This document shows, in pieces, positions 40,856-52,690 of a stretch of DNA of 64,000 nt. Within the stretch, counting starts at the first letter, position 1. The number at the start of each line of letters is the position of its first letter. A model generated the notes under the pieces. The model worked only from the letters and a program-made list of their open reading frames with translations. It was not told the origin of the DNA and did no database searches. This DNA is from Malania oleifera. Taxonomy: Eukaryota; Streptophyta; Magnoliopsida; Santalales; Ximeniaceae. Made by a program: the position numbers and the translations under genes. Location: NCBI RefSeq assembly GCF_029873635.1, contig NC_080417.1:26050182-26114181 (forward strand). Direction: 5' to 3'.

Positions 40856-41870
40856 CATCTGAATTACAGTTACAGTTTATGCAGCATCATGGTTATTACA
40901 GCTATTTCAGAATCATGGTAAATCAGATAGTGGTATATAAAGATATATTATATAATATCAAACCCTGTTGGACTATGCAGTTACAGAGCACGATACCGTT
41001 GCTACAGATATTATGTCATGTTATGAGTGCAACCACCTATTTAGATAATACGTGGTAGTAGGTCGATCACCTAGGCCCTTGACGTGGACAGGCTCCCCAT
41101 CAAATATGGGTTGAAGTGGGTAGATTAGACCGATGGAGTATAGTGATTTATTCCTGATTGGCCAGCCAGGGTAAATCCCGCCTACGGGCCGCACAACCCT
41201 ATCATGATGGGTTAAATTATGACACAAAGTTATCCACACCGAAAGTTTTCAATCACTATTACGTATGTACAAATTTACAGAAACAGGGAACATACTTACT
41301 CATACTAGAAGTATTTTGAATAGTAATCTTTAATACTGTGATGTTAAACAACATGGAAAGGGGTGGTGAATTTTATCACTTGTACTGTATTTACATATTC
41401 AGTTATACATGATTATATGAAAACATATTTTCATAATATTGTAGCTCATTTGCCACACACTAGTAATAGTATATTTCGTCTTATTGAGTGTTGGCTCATC
41501 CCAGTGTTGAATAATTTTTCAGGTGATCCAGGTAGGGGAGCAGACCAGGCTCGTAGATAGAAGGGCTTCAGAAGTGCCCTGTCAGTGAAGTGAGTATTGA
41601 GAGGATTTTTGTATATCCCAGCATAGTTGAAGGTATTTTAGGGAACAAATATATCTGTATATTCTGGGAAATATGTAGTACTCTGGTATTGTGTGGTATT
41701 GGTATTGTGTGTATATATATTTATATTTATATGGTTATGTCTATGTGAATTCTACTTCTCACTGCTTAGGCTAATGATTGGGTTTACTCCCAGAACAATA
41801 TCAGAGCATGTTATATGTCATAGTATAAAAAAAAATATAATATGGAAATTAAGCAGGTCGTTACACATGA

Positions 41871-42842
41871 AGTGTCCGAGGTGAGTTTGTGTGAAGCATA
41901 ATGCCACAGTCAAGAGTGCCAACTAGATAGTGGAGCAAGCATTTAACTGCAGACCAATGAAGGGTGGAAGGAGAATGCATGAACTGAGACATCTTGTTTA
42001 TGGCAAAAGACACATCAGGATTTGTCAAGGAGAGGTATTGTAACGACCTAAGAGTTTGGAAATACAAGGTAGGATCAGTTGGTGGAGAGCCATCAGACAG
42101 TATAAGAGCTTCAGTAGTTGCAAGAGGGGTAGAGACATGCTTGGTATCGGTCGTGTTAACTCGATTCAAAAGATCTTTGATATATTTCCTTTGAGACAAA
42201 AACAAATCATTAGAGGTAAAGTAAGCTTCAACCCCAAGAAAATATAAGAGATTACCAAGATATTTAAGAGAGAATTGCTTGGCAAGAACAGTGATGAAGG
42301 CAGTCACAAGAGCAGTTGAGGATCCAATTATGATGATATCACCAACATAAACTAATAGATAAAGAATTGAGTTATAAGAGTGGAGCATAAACAATGAGGT
42401 ATCCGACTAAGAGTTGGTGAAGCCTTTTGAGAGAAGAAAGGTGCAAAGTTCATAGAACCATACATGAGGGGCTTTTCGAAGTTCATATATGGCATTGCAT
42501 AAGAAACATACATGATCAAGAAGATTAGGGTGAGTGAAGCCAAGGGGGCTGGTCCATGAAAACTGCCTCAGATAAGGAGCCCTGCAAGATCACATGATTC
42601 ACATCTAGTTGGCGAAGAGACCAATCGTTAGTCACAAAAAGAGTAAGTAATAATCGAATAGTTGCTGGTTTGACAACCGGGTTGTAGGTTTCAATAAAAT
42701 CTACCCCATGTCTTTGATGAAAATATTTGGCCACTAAGCGAGTTTTATAACGAGCTATGGATCCATCAAGATTCCTCTTAATCCTATGGACCCACTTACA
42801 CCCAATAACATTTTGTGTAGGATTGCGTGGAACAAGGGACAA
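41871..42842 (-). pseudogene. Copia reverse transcriptase (catalytic site changed)
   Basis: Frames 42525-42842 (IGCKWVHRIKRNLDGSIARYK through LRQLDVNHVILQG), 42352-42543 and 41871-42394 span the copia RT. The catalytic YVDD motif reads YVGD here (YVGDIIIIGSS), losing one Asp. At least two frame breaks occur. The distal LSQRKYIKDLL and MSQFMHSPS blocks are typical. Confidence 0.88.
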
Positions 42843-42890
42843 TATGTGATTGGAGAGTAAAGCATTGTATTCTTTACTAGTGGCTTGTCG

Positions 42891-43312
42891 CTAGGAGAGG
42901 TGTTGCTGGGCCTGTCTGAAGGTGTAAGGATCAATAGTCGGAGCAGTGGTGGTGTGAAGGTCAAGAATGCATGTTGGCTTGGTAATGTTATTGCATAGCC
43001 TGGTATGATAAGGATGAGGTTTGGCTAGAATTTTAGATGAGGGAGAGGATATTGGAGATGAGATACTTACCTGGGAAGGATCGGATGCATTCGACGATGG
43101 AGGCGTGGAGGGGGGGGGGGCGTGATTGAGATGGACTGGTGTAGAGATTTGCTCCTGGAAGAAGAACACTCACCATGCGAAGTAGAAATAAGAGGATGAG
43201 ATATAGGCTTAACTCGAAGGGTAGAGTTGACGGGCAACTGGGAGGGATTAAGAGAAGATATAGGAATGGACATTTGAGTTGAGTTGTATAACCAACTGGT
43301 GGAGGAAGGCAA
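42891..43312 (-). pseudogene. Copia integrase-RT linker
   Basis: Pro/Ser/Thr-rich low-complexity stretch in two frames (42891-43169 and 43067-43312), as usual between integrase and RT in copia polyproteins. PYHTRLCNNI marks the distal end. Confidence 0.65.
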
Positions 43313-43314
43313 GA

Positions 43315-44118
43315 TTAAGGATGATGCAGTATGAGATGTGTTATTCTGGAAGGGAAATGTGTGTTCCCAAACACGACATGTCTAGAGATGTAAAGTTTAT
43401 TAGTGGAGGGATCCAGGCACATATAGGCATGATGTGGAGTTGAGTAGCCAATGAATACACAAGGATAGGACAGTGGTTGGAATTTGCGAGAGGTGTAGGG
43501 TCTTAACCATGGATAACACAGACAACCAAATATTTTTAAGGATAAGTAATTAGGTGACTGCTTAAAGAGATAAGAGAAGGGATATTGGTGACATGTTACT
43601 GGAGAGGGCATTCGGTTGATGAGGTAAACAGTGGCTTAAAATGCGAAGGTCCAATATTTAAATGGAATAGATGCATGATGTAGCAAAGCTGGTGCAATTT
43701 CAACAACATGGTGATGTTTACGCTCAACTGTGCAAACATGTTCTGGGGTATGAGGAGGAGATTTGAGATGTTGAATTCCAACCCAAGAGAGAAAATGTCT
43801 GAGGCTAGTGGCTTCGCCACTTTCATATGTATAAACAGTTTTAATCGTTGTAGAGAAATAATTTTCAACAAGAGATTTAAACTGTTCAAATACGGAAGTA
43901 ACATTTGATTTGTGCTTGATTGGATAAAGTTGAGTAAATTTGGTAAAGTAATCCACAAATATAACATAGTAGTTAAAGTCATCAAAAAAGCGGAGAGGAG
44001 CAGGTCCCCAAACATTCATAAATAGAGTTTCGAGAGGTCTAGAACAAGTTAAGGATGAAACACCAAAAGGGAGTTTGTGGCTCTTATTACATAACCATGT
44101 ATTACAAGAATAAGACAA
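43315..44118 (-). pseudogene. Copia integrase (broken)
   Basis: Frame 43636-44118 carries PLETLFMNVWGPAP, YYVIFVDYFTKFTQLYPI and the AEHV region before ERKHHHVVE. Frame 43315-43611 carries the later LSLKIFGCLCYPWLRPY and FIGYS blocks. The frames shift at about 43620. The first catalytic Asp position reads N in MNVWGPAP (usually D), suggesting an inactive enzyme. Confidence 0.8.
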
Positions 44119-44319
44119 TGAACTAGACGTAGATAAAGGTAGTTTATGAGATGCAATGATTTGATGAGGAATTTTGGAGGACAGATGATAAAGATGACTG
44201 TGCTAGAGACCAATGGTTGGGAGGGAAGGTCTGAACCAGGTTGTTGTGAGAGCTGAGTGTTGTGGTGTAGAGGATGGTTTGATAACTATAGTTGGCCACT
44301 CATAGATGTTTCCTCTATT

Positions 44320-44631
44320 TTAGCCTCGCACCAAGGATGCCCCCATGGTTAGGTCCTTCACAAGAAAAAAATTAGAAAAAAAATTCAATATAGGTATTAT
44401 TGTGAGAAAAAAATTGAGAGATGGAAAGAATATTTTTCTTGATGCTGGGTGCACACAAAACATTATTGAGTTTGAAAGTGGAATCATAGGAATCAAGAGT
44501 GGTAAATCCAATATGAGTAATAGGAATGTTATTACCATTTCCAACCATGATATCATCATTGCCACCATACTCAAAGTGAATAGATAGGTTTTGCAAATCT
44601 GAGGTGATGTGATGAGATGCCCTGGAGTCAA
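44320..44631 (-). pseudogene. Copia protease/pre-integrase remnant
   Basis: DHMTPGHL-type start at about 44600-44631 and, in another frame, NDDIMVGNGNNIPITHIG followed by LNNVLCAPSIKKNILSISQF. These are standard copia pre-integrase motifs. Overlapping frames show at least one frameshift. Confidence 0.8.
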
Positions 44632-44765
44632 CTATCCAACTTGACTAATTACTTGGAGTCTCGTGAGCTATAAAGTTGGCTTGTCGCTAGGTGATGGGTA
44701 AGGGATGTTGTAGTGACCTGGAAAATAATAAGAATAAAATAAATAAGAAAAGAGGGAAAATTGTT

Positions 44766-44940
44766 TGGTGTAAACCAAACTGTCCACAGTTTGATGGAAG
44801 CTCAAAAAACCATCGACGGTTTCATGTTACCGCAGTCGGGTGAAGGTAAAACAGTTAAAATTCAGGTTTTGTTAAAGACGAAACCATCGACGGTTTCAGA
44901 GAGCCTGTGGAAAACCGTCGATGATTTTGCTTTGGGATAG
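44766..44940. repeat. ACCATCGACGGTTT palindrome array
   Basis: Four to five copies such as AACTGTCCACAGTTTG, ACCATCGACGGTTTC and AACCGTCGATGATT, directly upstream of the TATA box. Confidence 0.75.
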
Positions 44941-44981
44941 AAAACTATATAAGGCTGCGTGTCATTTTATTTGTAAATGTA

Positions 44982-44983
<2 letters not shown>

Positions 44984-45044
<61 letters not shown>
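44984..45044. repeat. (CT)n microsatellite at LTR start-site region
   Basis: About 30 CT units, beginning 30 bp after TATATAAGG. Confidence 0.95.
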
Positions 45045-45047
<3 letters not shown>

Positions 45048-45450
45048 ATCTTCTCATTCCAAAAGCCCCAGATTGATGATCAGACATTGTTTTTAAGGCC
45101 TAACGGTGATCCTCGTCAAGTTAACCAGAACAGATTTGTGTTTTTAGGATCCCAAGCATCACTCCAAAACTAGGGTAAGGGAGTTGTTTTAAGTTTAATT
45201 AGCTACTTTGATTTGTGTGAACTTAGGAATACTGGGATGGTATGCATGCTAGGGTTGAGCTGACTAAATTAGGATTTGTGGAATACAAAGTTTTGTGCGA
45301 ACGTCGCAGGTGTTGATTTTGGATGCTTGCGAGTGTTTCCTCAAGAAATAGGTACGGGGAATAAATTATGTCAGGACTTTTGGGGACAATTAACTAATTA
45401 ATTTGAGTATGATATGAAAATATTATAAGTGAATTTTCTGATTTATCAGG

Positions 45451-45481
<31 letters not shown>

Positions 45482-46766
45482 GAAAGTTTTGGAAATATCC
45501 AATGTTTTACTGCTTAAATATTATATGGTCAAATATTATTGAAAATTTGTGTGACATGAGAAATGATTGTAAATACTGAAGAAATGAATCTGTAATTATT
45601 TTATAAGATGAAATGGGGTTTATGTTGAGATATAAACAGATATGATGAAAACAGTTAAGTTGATATGAGATATGTATAGATATGTTTTACACAGATATGA
45701 TGAAATGAGATTTTATACAGACATGTCTTTATTAGTTATGTTGAACAGTCATGAGTTACAGACAAGATGTGATACATACACATGGATACTCATGAACTTG
45801 AGCATATTTATGAGAAATGGGAAATTTTAGAAATGAACTTATATGTATAACAAGTGATGGAAATGAAAACCCGATTGGTTAATGATATGAAAGCATGGTA
45901 CCATTGCTAGTGATTGAGTTAGTGCAACCACACAGCTTGAGGAGCGTCTTGGTAATGGAAGTCGATTGGGCCTTCGGAGAGATGTTGACTACCCCTGGGT
46001 CTAGATGAGGCTGCGGTGGGCCAATCGTACTATAGACAAGGTATTTTGACTTAACTTAGTAGGCCAACTAGGGTTAAGTCCCGCCTTCGGGCTACAAACC
46101 CGGTCATGTGGGGCTATTACATGACGATGATATGAGTGGGTTTCCTCATTACTGACGCGATACACTCGTATGATGATATTTTGACAGATATGCTATTTTG
46201 AACACAGAAATATTTATTGAGCATGATTATATTTTTGAGAAAAAATGTATGGTTGCAAATGTATATATATGGATATGAGAACAGTTTTCCATGATTCCTT
46301 AGTTAAATTAATATTTTTATGATAATGATGTAATACATTAAAACTTATTGCCACACACTGATAATAATTTATTCTTGCTTACTGAGAGGTGTCTCACCCT
46401 ATAGATCATAACATTTTAGGGAATCCGAGACGTTAGGTGGACTGAGCTATGAGTTAGAGGAGGAGTAGATTTCTATTAGTGAGGGTATGTTTTTATTTTG
46501 GGACTGGATATATGTTTTTATAAACTTTGAGGATTTGATGATTTTCGGGGTTCAGTATGTATATTTTTGAGAGACAATAGAACTCTAGTATTGTACTTAA
46601 AGTTTAATAGGGTTATGTTTTTTGCTGCATAGATATATTATGGACATGGAAAAGTGTATCCCTTGTACCCCACTTTGGGTTCGGGTGGACTTTATTCTTA
46701 TTGTTATGGTATCAGAGGTATTTGACCATAGAAAAGAAAGAAAGAAAAAAACAGGGTGTTACAGTT

Positions 46767-46778
46767 TGGTATCAGAGC
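46767..46778 (+). promoter_or_regulatory. Primer binding site, tRNA-Met type
   Basis: Perfect TGGTATCAGAGC three bases after the LTR end. Confidence 0.92.
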
Positions 46779-47127
46779 CTAGGTTGCTAGGTTCTGCAGA
46801 CTCTTGGGAACAGTGGATAATAATAATACCAGAGCATAAGAATGGATTTTGGAGAGGATTAAGACTATAATTTAGGGTAGTGTCTTACAGCCTGGAGGTA
46901 GGAAATTTCGTGGTGGTTTCTGTGTTTTTCCTAGGGTGATGATTTTAAGAAAACCATGGTAAATTATCGTCGGATCTTGTTTTTGAATGGTAAGACTGAA
47001 TCTTAAATTGGGAATAAGGACGTTAGGTTGATTGGGTGTAGGAGGATATCTTAAGGTTCTTAGTTAGATAACAGTACTGTCATATTAAGGTATTTAAATT
47101 CTAAGATTGTTTTGTTCTATTTTCTGG

Positions 47128-48150
47128 ATGGACCCAGGAGATAGCAACGTTAATGTTGGAAGTGGTAATGATGCAAGGCCTTCTAGTATGTGTAGTAATG
47201 ATTTTAATGTAGTTCTGTGCAGTGTTGTTTAGCAAGTCATGTATGAGATAGTACGAAATTCTATGGAGCAAGGATGTTCATCAGTGGACTAGGGCTGCAC
47301 TATAGAGCAATTCACTAGGATGAATCCTCCAGCCTTTTCAAGGAGTGTAGACCCCATTGTGGTAGAGAACTTGATATAGAAGATTGAAAAGATCCTGACT
47401 GTACTGTGATGCACCAATGAACAGAGGGTTTTATATGTCACTTTCAAATTAATTGGGGAGGTTGAGCATTGGTGGTCTGCTGTGAGGCTCTTGGAGGAGT
47501 AGAGGTCGGCACCAGTAGTCCTGACTTGGGGAAGATTTAAAGAGATCTTTTACAACCTCTATTTCCCATCCTCCATTAGAAATGCCAAGATGGAGGAGTT
47601 TTTGAATCTAATTCAAGGTCATTTGACAGTTCTACACTACGTTGCTAGATTTATAGAGCTGTCATGTTTTACCCCTTTCATGATATCAGATGAATTCAGA
47701 AAGGTTCATAGATTTGAGAGAGGGCTAAGGTAGGAGCTTTATGAGCAGGTGGCACTATTGCAGATATGAGATTTTTTTGAGCTGGTGGATAAAGCCATTG
47801 TAGCTGAGGCCAATCAACAGAGGGGTGTAGGAGGACAAAATCAGAGGAAAAGGCTAACACCTCCTAGTTTTCAAGTGGGTACAAGCCAAGGCTAGTGGAG
47901 GAGACATGATGTGGGTCAGCGGCGAGTGGGAGGGCACCAAGTTCTGTAGGGTAGTTCTGTGCCCCCTACTTGCCCTTGATGCTACAGGAGACATTCTAGA
48001 GAGTGCCGAGCTGGGGTGATTACTTGCTATAGATGAGATCGGTTAGGCCATATAGCACGAGACTGTCGTGCGCCTACGAATGATGCGTCAGCTCCCAGAC
48101 CATATTGAGGGAACTATCCAGCACCCCGAGGCGACCAGCAGAGGAACACC
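47128..48150 (+). pseudogene. Gypsy gag (many stops)
   Basis: From ATG at 47128 the frame reads a chromovirus gag with about ten in-frame stops. Recognisable are [49 protein letters not shown] and a zinc knuckle near 48025-48070 (CYRxDRLGHIARDC, with the second Cys unclear). Many stops are TAG or TGA where the family has Gln or Trp, consistent with C-to-T decay of a methylated copy. Confidence 0.82.
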
Positions 48151-48171
48151 GCCCTGGCGCGGGTATATGCA

Positions 48172-48733
48172 TTGACTTTGGGAGATGCCAAGGCAGCAGG
48201 CGATCTGGTGATAGGTATTATTTATGTCTTCACATATAAAGATGTAGTTTTATTTGATTCAAGGGCAACACATTCCTTCGTGGCTCGGGAGTTTGTTAAA
48301 TTATGTGGGATAGAAACTCAATCACTGCATGTTAATCTATCTGTGGCTACACCGGTGGGGATCGTAGCAGTGTGTAGGAGGGTACTTAGACGGTTTCCAA
48401 TAAGTATTCAGGGAAAGATACTGCCTGGTAATTTGGTGGTTTTGGATATGCATGAGTTTGATATGATTCTGGGAATGGACTGGTTAGCTGCCTGTTATGT
48501 CAATATTGACTGCCATAAGAAAGAGGTAGTTTTCATACCTTTAGGGAAGCAAAAGTATCGATATATGGGGACGCGCATGCGTTCCTCACCGCAGATGTTA
48601 TTAGCAATTCAAGTGAGGAAATTGCTTCTAGATGGACGTCAGGGGTATCTAGCCTATGTGAAAAAGGCACCAGAAACGGAATTAAAGTTTAAGGATATCC
48701 CGATAGTGAGGGACTTTCCTGATGTATTTATAA
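48172..48733 (+). pseudogene. Gypsy aspartic protease, truncated
   Basis: An open frame continuing from gag. The catalytic DSGATHSF motif reads DSRATHSF, so the active-site Gly is lost. Later LDMHEFDMILGMDWL and the FPDVF junction to RT are intact. The element stops at about 48733, where a - strand LTR begins; RT, RNase H and integrase are missing. Confidence 0.88.
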
Positions 48734-50447
48734 TGCCTCAAAAATTCTTCTATATTATTATTTTTTTCACACAATAATAATAATAATTCTGATACCCTAA
48801 ACATAAGAAAAAACCAACCCGGACCTAAAGGGAAATTGGGGATATTCTTGTCAATACATACATATCAACTATGTAGTGAAACCATGATTTACTCAACCAT
48901 ATAAACAATACCAGAGTTCTACTATGGCCATATATACACATATACATCCCCAAAAAGGACCATAATATTCTACGGATTACACAAAATTCATCCTTTTTCT
49001 CAACTCAACTACTTACCCTTCAGCCAGGGTAGCACAATCAGCCTCCTTTATCTCGAAGCTCGCTCCTCTTGTCTATTTGGGTTTCTTGAAAAGTTTGTAT
49101 TTCTAGGGTGAGACACCTCTCAGTAAGGCGAAATATAATATTACCAGTGTGTGGCAAATGAGTTTACATGAATAATACATCTATTAATTAAGCTGTAACT
49201 GAGATCGTATTTTAGTGTAAAACATAATATGCTCACACCTATAACATTTAAATTACAAATATTCTATTTAATGATACTTTTAGCTATAATAGATAAATCT
49301 TGATTTCTGTAAATCTACATACATATATAACTGTGAAAACTTCTCAAGAAGGATAACTGTATATCATGAATTAACCCCGTACAATTCGGGTTGTGCGGCC
49401 CGTGGAATGGACTTAACTCTGGCTGGCCTACTAGGTTAAGTCAAATTGTAAACCTCTATAGTACGATTGGTTTGCTCAACTTGGTCCTGACTGCCAGGGA
49501 GCTCTTCGTCTCTCCTATGAGGCTTAATCGACTATCATTCCACACTCTATTTGAGATGTGTGGTTGCACTATCTATACTGTATTAGCTACGGTATCGTAC
49601 TCTATAATCTCTTCTGATCCATCAGGGATTTGATACTATATAATACTATGTCTGTATATTACTATTTTACTATGATTCTGTATAAACTGAAATAACCATG
49701 ATTCTGTATAAGATGAAATATCATGATTCTATAATATCTGTAATACCATAGTTCTGTAATATCTGTATTTCATGGTTCTGTAATATCTAAATAGTCATGG
49801 TTCTGTAAAAATTGTATAATCATGGTACTATAAAAGTTATGTAAAACTCTGTACTAAACTGATATTTCTCATGCCACAAAATTAAATCAAATTCATATTC
49901 TATAATCTGTATTTTTTCGCTGTATAAGAGATATATCTAATCTATAGAATTTTTCCTAAAATCTAGATTTCTGAATTTTTCTAAAAATACATAATTTCAT
50001 ACCCACAATGTCATATTTCTAAATTATCCAAAAATCATATTCTGAAAGCACGTAACTATATATATTATATTTTATTGGTAAAAATTTTTTAAAATAACTG
50101 GCATAACATATTTCCCTTGATTCTTGAAAATAAGTTCGCAAGGATCCTAATCTGTGCCTACGGTGTATGCGTAAAAACCCCTATATTTATAAACCCTATT
50201 CTAGTCACATTAACCCCAAAACATTCTCTATTTAACATTCCTTAACCCATATTCCTTAAATAATTAACAAAACTCAAAAATAACTTCCTTACCCTGATTT
50301 TGGAGTGATGCCCAAGTATCCCAAATTAAAAATCTTCTTTGATTAACTTGTATAGAATCATCCCTAGATCCTCGTGGTGGTTCCTGATCGTCGAAACGGT
50401 CTAAAACCAAGCTAGAAATAAAGAGAGAAGGGGTAGGAGCCAAAAGT

Positions 50448-50525
<78 letters not shown>

Positions 50526-50812
50526 GTGAGTGAAGATAGAATTCTTGCTAAAAAATGATCTTAAGCCTTTATATAGACAGTTGTCCATGTGTACTCGTCG
50601 ACGAGTCAATGAAGAACACACGTCGACGAGAGAAACAGCTTCGTCAACGATCCTTAAATACTCTGAAATTTCCTGACTCTCGGGATCTCCTCGTCGGCGA
50701 GTGCCCTATCCCTGTTGATGCCCCTTTTCAAATTTTATTTTCCCTTATTTTTCTTTTCTTTCTTTTTCCTTTTCCTTGTTTTCTCATAAATTAAATTTTC
50801 CGGGTCTCTACA
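48734..50812 (-). mobile_element. 3' LTR of a second gypsy element
   Basis: The right edge (- strand start) is TGTAGAGACCCGG, preceded by a polypurine tract. The left edge is about TGCCTC at 48734. Contains a (GA)n tract 50449-50522 (CT on the sense strand), a TATA box CTATATAAAGG at about 50566-50576 (-), TCGTCGACGA motifs (50595-50705), the 28-30 bp repeat array (49660-49830) and the conserved module (49380-49620). The left boundary is approximate. Confidence 0.78.
50449..50522. repeat. (GA)n microsatellite
   Basis: About 37 AG units. On the LTR's sense strand this is a CT tract just downstream of the TATA box, as in the other gypsy LTRs. Confidence 0.95.
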
Positions 50813-50824
50813 TTCTCCCCTCAC
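50813..50824 (-). promoter_or_regulatory. Polypurine tract
   Basis: The - strand reads GTGAGGGGAGAA immediately before the LTR TG, the plus-strand priming site of the element. Confidence 0.75.
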
Positions 50825-51129
50825 AAAATTTCATCCTCGAAATTTGTTATTTATCACATTTCCAACCCTAAGGAAAAATATTGCAATTTTATTAATTTCC
50901 CTCACTTATGGCGGAGGAATGCCGTGGTTGCGAGGGAGGGTTCTTGGAAATTACAATCATTCAAAGCAAATTCTCCTAAAACCATTCATAACCTAAAACC
51001 AAAAACATTATCTATCCTACCCTATATTATATAAGTCAAAATACATACACTGTCATTTGCTTTTTATTTTACTAGCTTAGCCCTGAGCTCCACTGAATAG
51101 ATGTGGATATCTTTGGTGCATAATTCCCA

Positions 51130-52690
51130 CTAAACTTTCTCAACTGCATAATTGCGCCATAGTACTTTTACTAGTGGAATCCTCTTAGTATGTAGTTCTT
51201 GTTCTTTCTGATCCAAAATCTGCACTGACTTTTCTTCGTAAGACAAGGTATCACCAAGCTCCAGTGCCTCAAAACTGATCACATGGGAGGGATCTAGGAC
51301 ATATTTCCTTAACATGGAAACATGAAATACGTCATGAATTATGTATAGAACTGGTTGTAAGGCTAACCTGTAGGCAACTAGACCCATTCTCTCAAGTATC
51401 TCGAATGGTCCAATGTACCTAGGGCTTAGCTTACCCTTCCTCTCGAACCTCATCACCTCTTTTATTGGTGCAATTTTTAAAAATACTTGATCTCCTGTAC
51501 CAAATTCCAATTTTCACTGGTGAGTATTTGCACAACTCTTTTGCCGACTCTGAGCTGTTCGAATTCTGTCTCTGATGAGTCTCATTTTTTCTAAAGTTTG
51601 CTAAACCATCTCTGGCCCCCAAAACCTGCCTCTCACTAGTTTCATCCCAATACAACAGAGTTCGACACTTCCAATCTTTGGTGCTTAGCTTTTACCTTCT
51701 AGCACGTCAAACACCGCTCTACGTACTCAGCTATCTTTTTCTTCATATTGCTCCACCAAAAAGATTCCCAAAGATCATTGTATATTTTAGTGCGTCCTGG
51801 GTGCACTGTATACAAGGATCGATGCGCCTCCTCCAAGATGGTTCTTTTAATTCCAGAATCTATAGGTACGTACAGTCTAGTACAAAAATTCAGAGCACCA
51901 TCATCAGAAATATTAAAATCAGCTCCCTATCCACTTTATAATTTATTTATGATCCTTACCAATTTTGCATCCTGGATCTACGCAATCTTAATTTTCTCCA
52001 GCAAAGTCAGCTGGAGCACCAAACTAACAATAAATACCTGGTGATCTCCCTCTACCAGCTCTAAACCAAATCTTTCCATGTCCATTCTAATATGATGCTG
52101 CATTACCACTCCTGAACTAGAGGCATTCCCCAATTTCTGACTCAAGGCATCAGTTACCACATTTTCTTTCCTTGGGTGGTAACTGATAGTACACTCGTAA
52201 TCTTTAATTAATTCCAATCATCTCCTATGCCTCATATTCAACTCTTTTTGTGTGAAGAAATATTTCAAACTCTTATGATCTGTAAAGATCTCACATTTCC
52301 CACCATACATATAATACCTCCAAATCTTTAAAGCATACACCACTGTAGCCAACTCTAAATCATGCATCAGATAGTTCTTTTCATATTCCTTGAATTGTTG
52401 AGAAGCGTATGCCATAACTTTTCCTTGTTGCATCAATACAAACCCAAGTCCTCTTAGAGGCGCGTCACTTTAGATCACAAAATCTCCATCCCCTGATGGG
52501 ATGGTCAAAACTGGTGCGGTGACGAGTCGCTGCTTTAACTTCTAAAAGCTCTACTCACATTCGTCGGTCCACTTGAACTTCACATTTTTTCTCGTGAGCA
52601 GTGTCAGAGGACCTGACAGTCTGGAATAACCCTCCACAAATTTCCAGTAGTATCCTATCAAACCTAGGAAACTTCTAATCTCCTTACTGA
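51130..52690 (-). pseudogene. Gypsy RT end, RNase H and integrase end with chromodomain-side tail
   Basis: On the - strand: RT/RNase H junction (LIGYYWKFVEGYSR near 52630-52675), RNase H ([19 protein letters not shown] and [12 protein letters not shown], 52218-52436; then HPRKENVVTDALS, 51978-52217), and, after a deletion of most of the integrase core, the C-terminal block GPFEILERMGLVAYRLAL with DVFHVSMLRKYV (51130-51510). This is Tekay/Del-type. Right of 52690 the element is cut by an LTR fragment. Confidence 0.88.

Larger units (their letters stand above)
39858..41865 (+). mobile_element. Solo LTR, gypsy (Tekay-like), TSD CATGA
   Basis: A 2008-bp LTR from TGTAGTGACCTGAAG to AGCAGGTCGTTACA, with perfect CATGA duplications (39853-39857 and 41866-41870). 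Removing it restores the copia RNase H order across the site. Contains a palindrome array (39945-40225), TATA at 40233, a 28-bp repeat block (about 40735-40850) and the conserved module (40990-41225). Confidence 0.94.
39190..44708 (-). mobile_element. Copia element (Retrofit/Ale-like), broken
   Basis: On the - strand the order is protease/pre-integrase (44631-44320), integrase (44118-43315), linker (43312-42891), RT (42842-41871) and RNase H (split 41871/39857, to 39332). gag and the 5' LTR are cut off by the gypsy LTR at 44709. The RNase H tail (VIYCDNLTATY, HIAIDFHFV, SLTKSL) resembles Retrofit/Ale elements. A 3' LTR should lie about 39190-39320, but I cannot fix its ends. A solo gypsy LTR splits RNase H. 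Confidence 0.82.
44709..46763 (+). mobile_element. 5' LTR of Tekay/Del-like gypsy element
   Basis: 2055 bp from TGTAGTGACCTGG to GGTGTTACA, immediately followed by the primer site, so a true 5' LTR. Contains ACCATCGACGGT-type palindromes (44770-44940), TATATAAGG at 44946, a (CT)n tract 44984-45044, a TA tract near 45456-45481 and the conserved module 45890-46130. It inserts into the copia protease region. Confidence 0.9.

Noticed and set aside
43708..43908. Plus-strand frame over the copia integrase
   Set aside because: It is antisense to the clear integrase motifs on the - strand.
50412..50621. Poly Ser-Leu frame
   Set aside because: A translation of the (GA)n/(CT)n microsatellite in an LTR.
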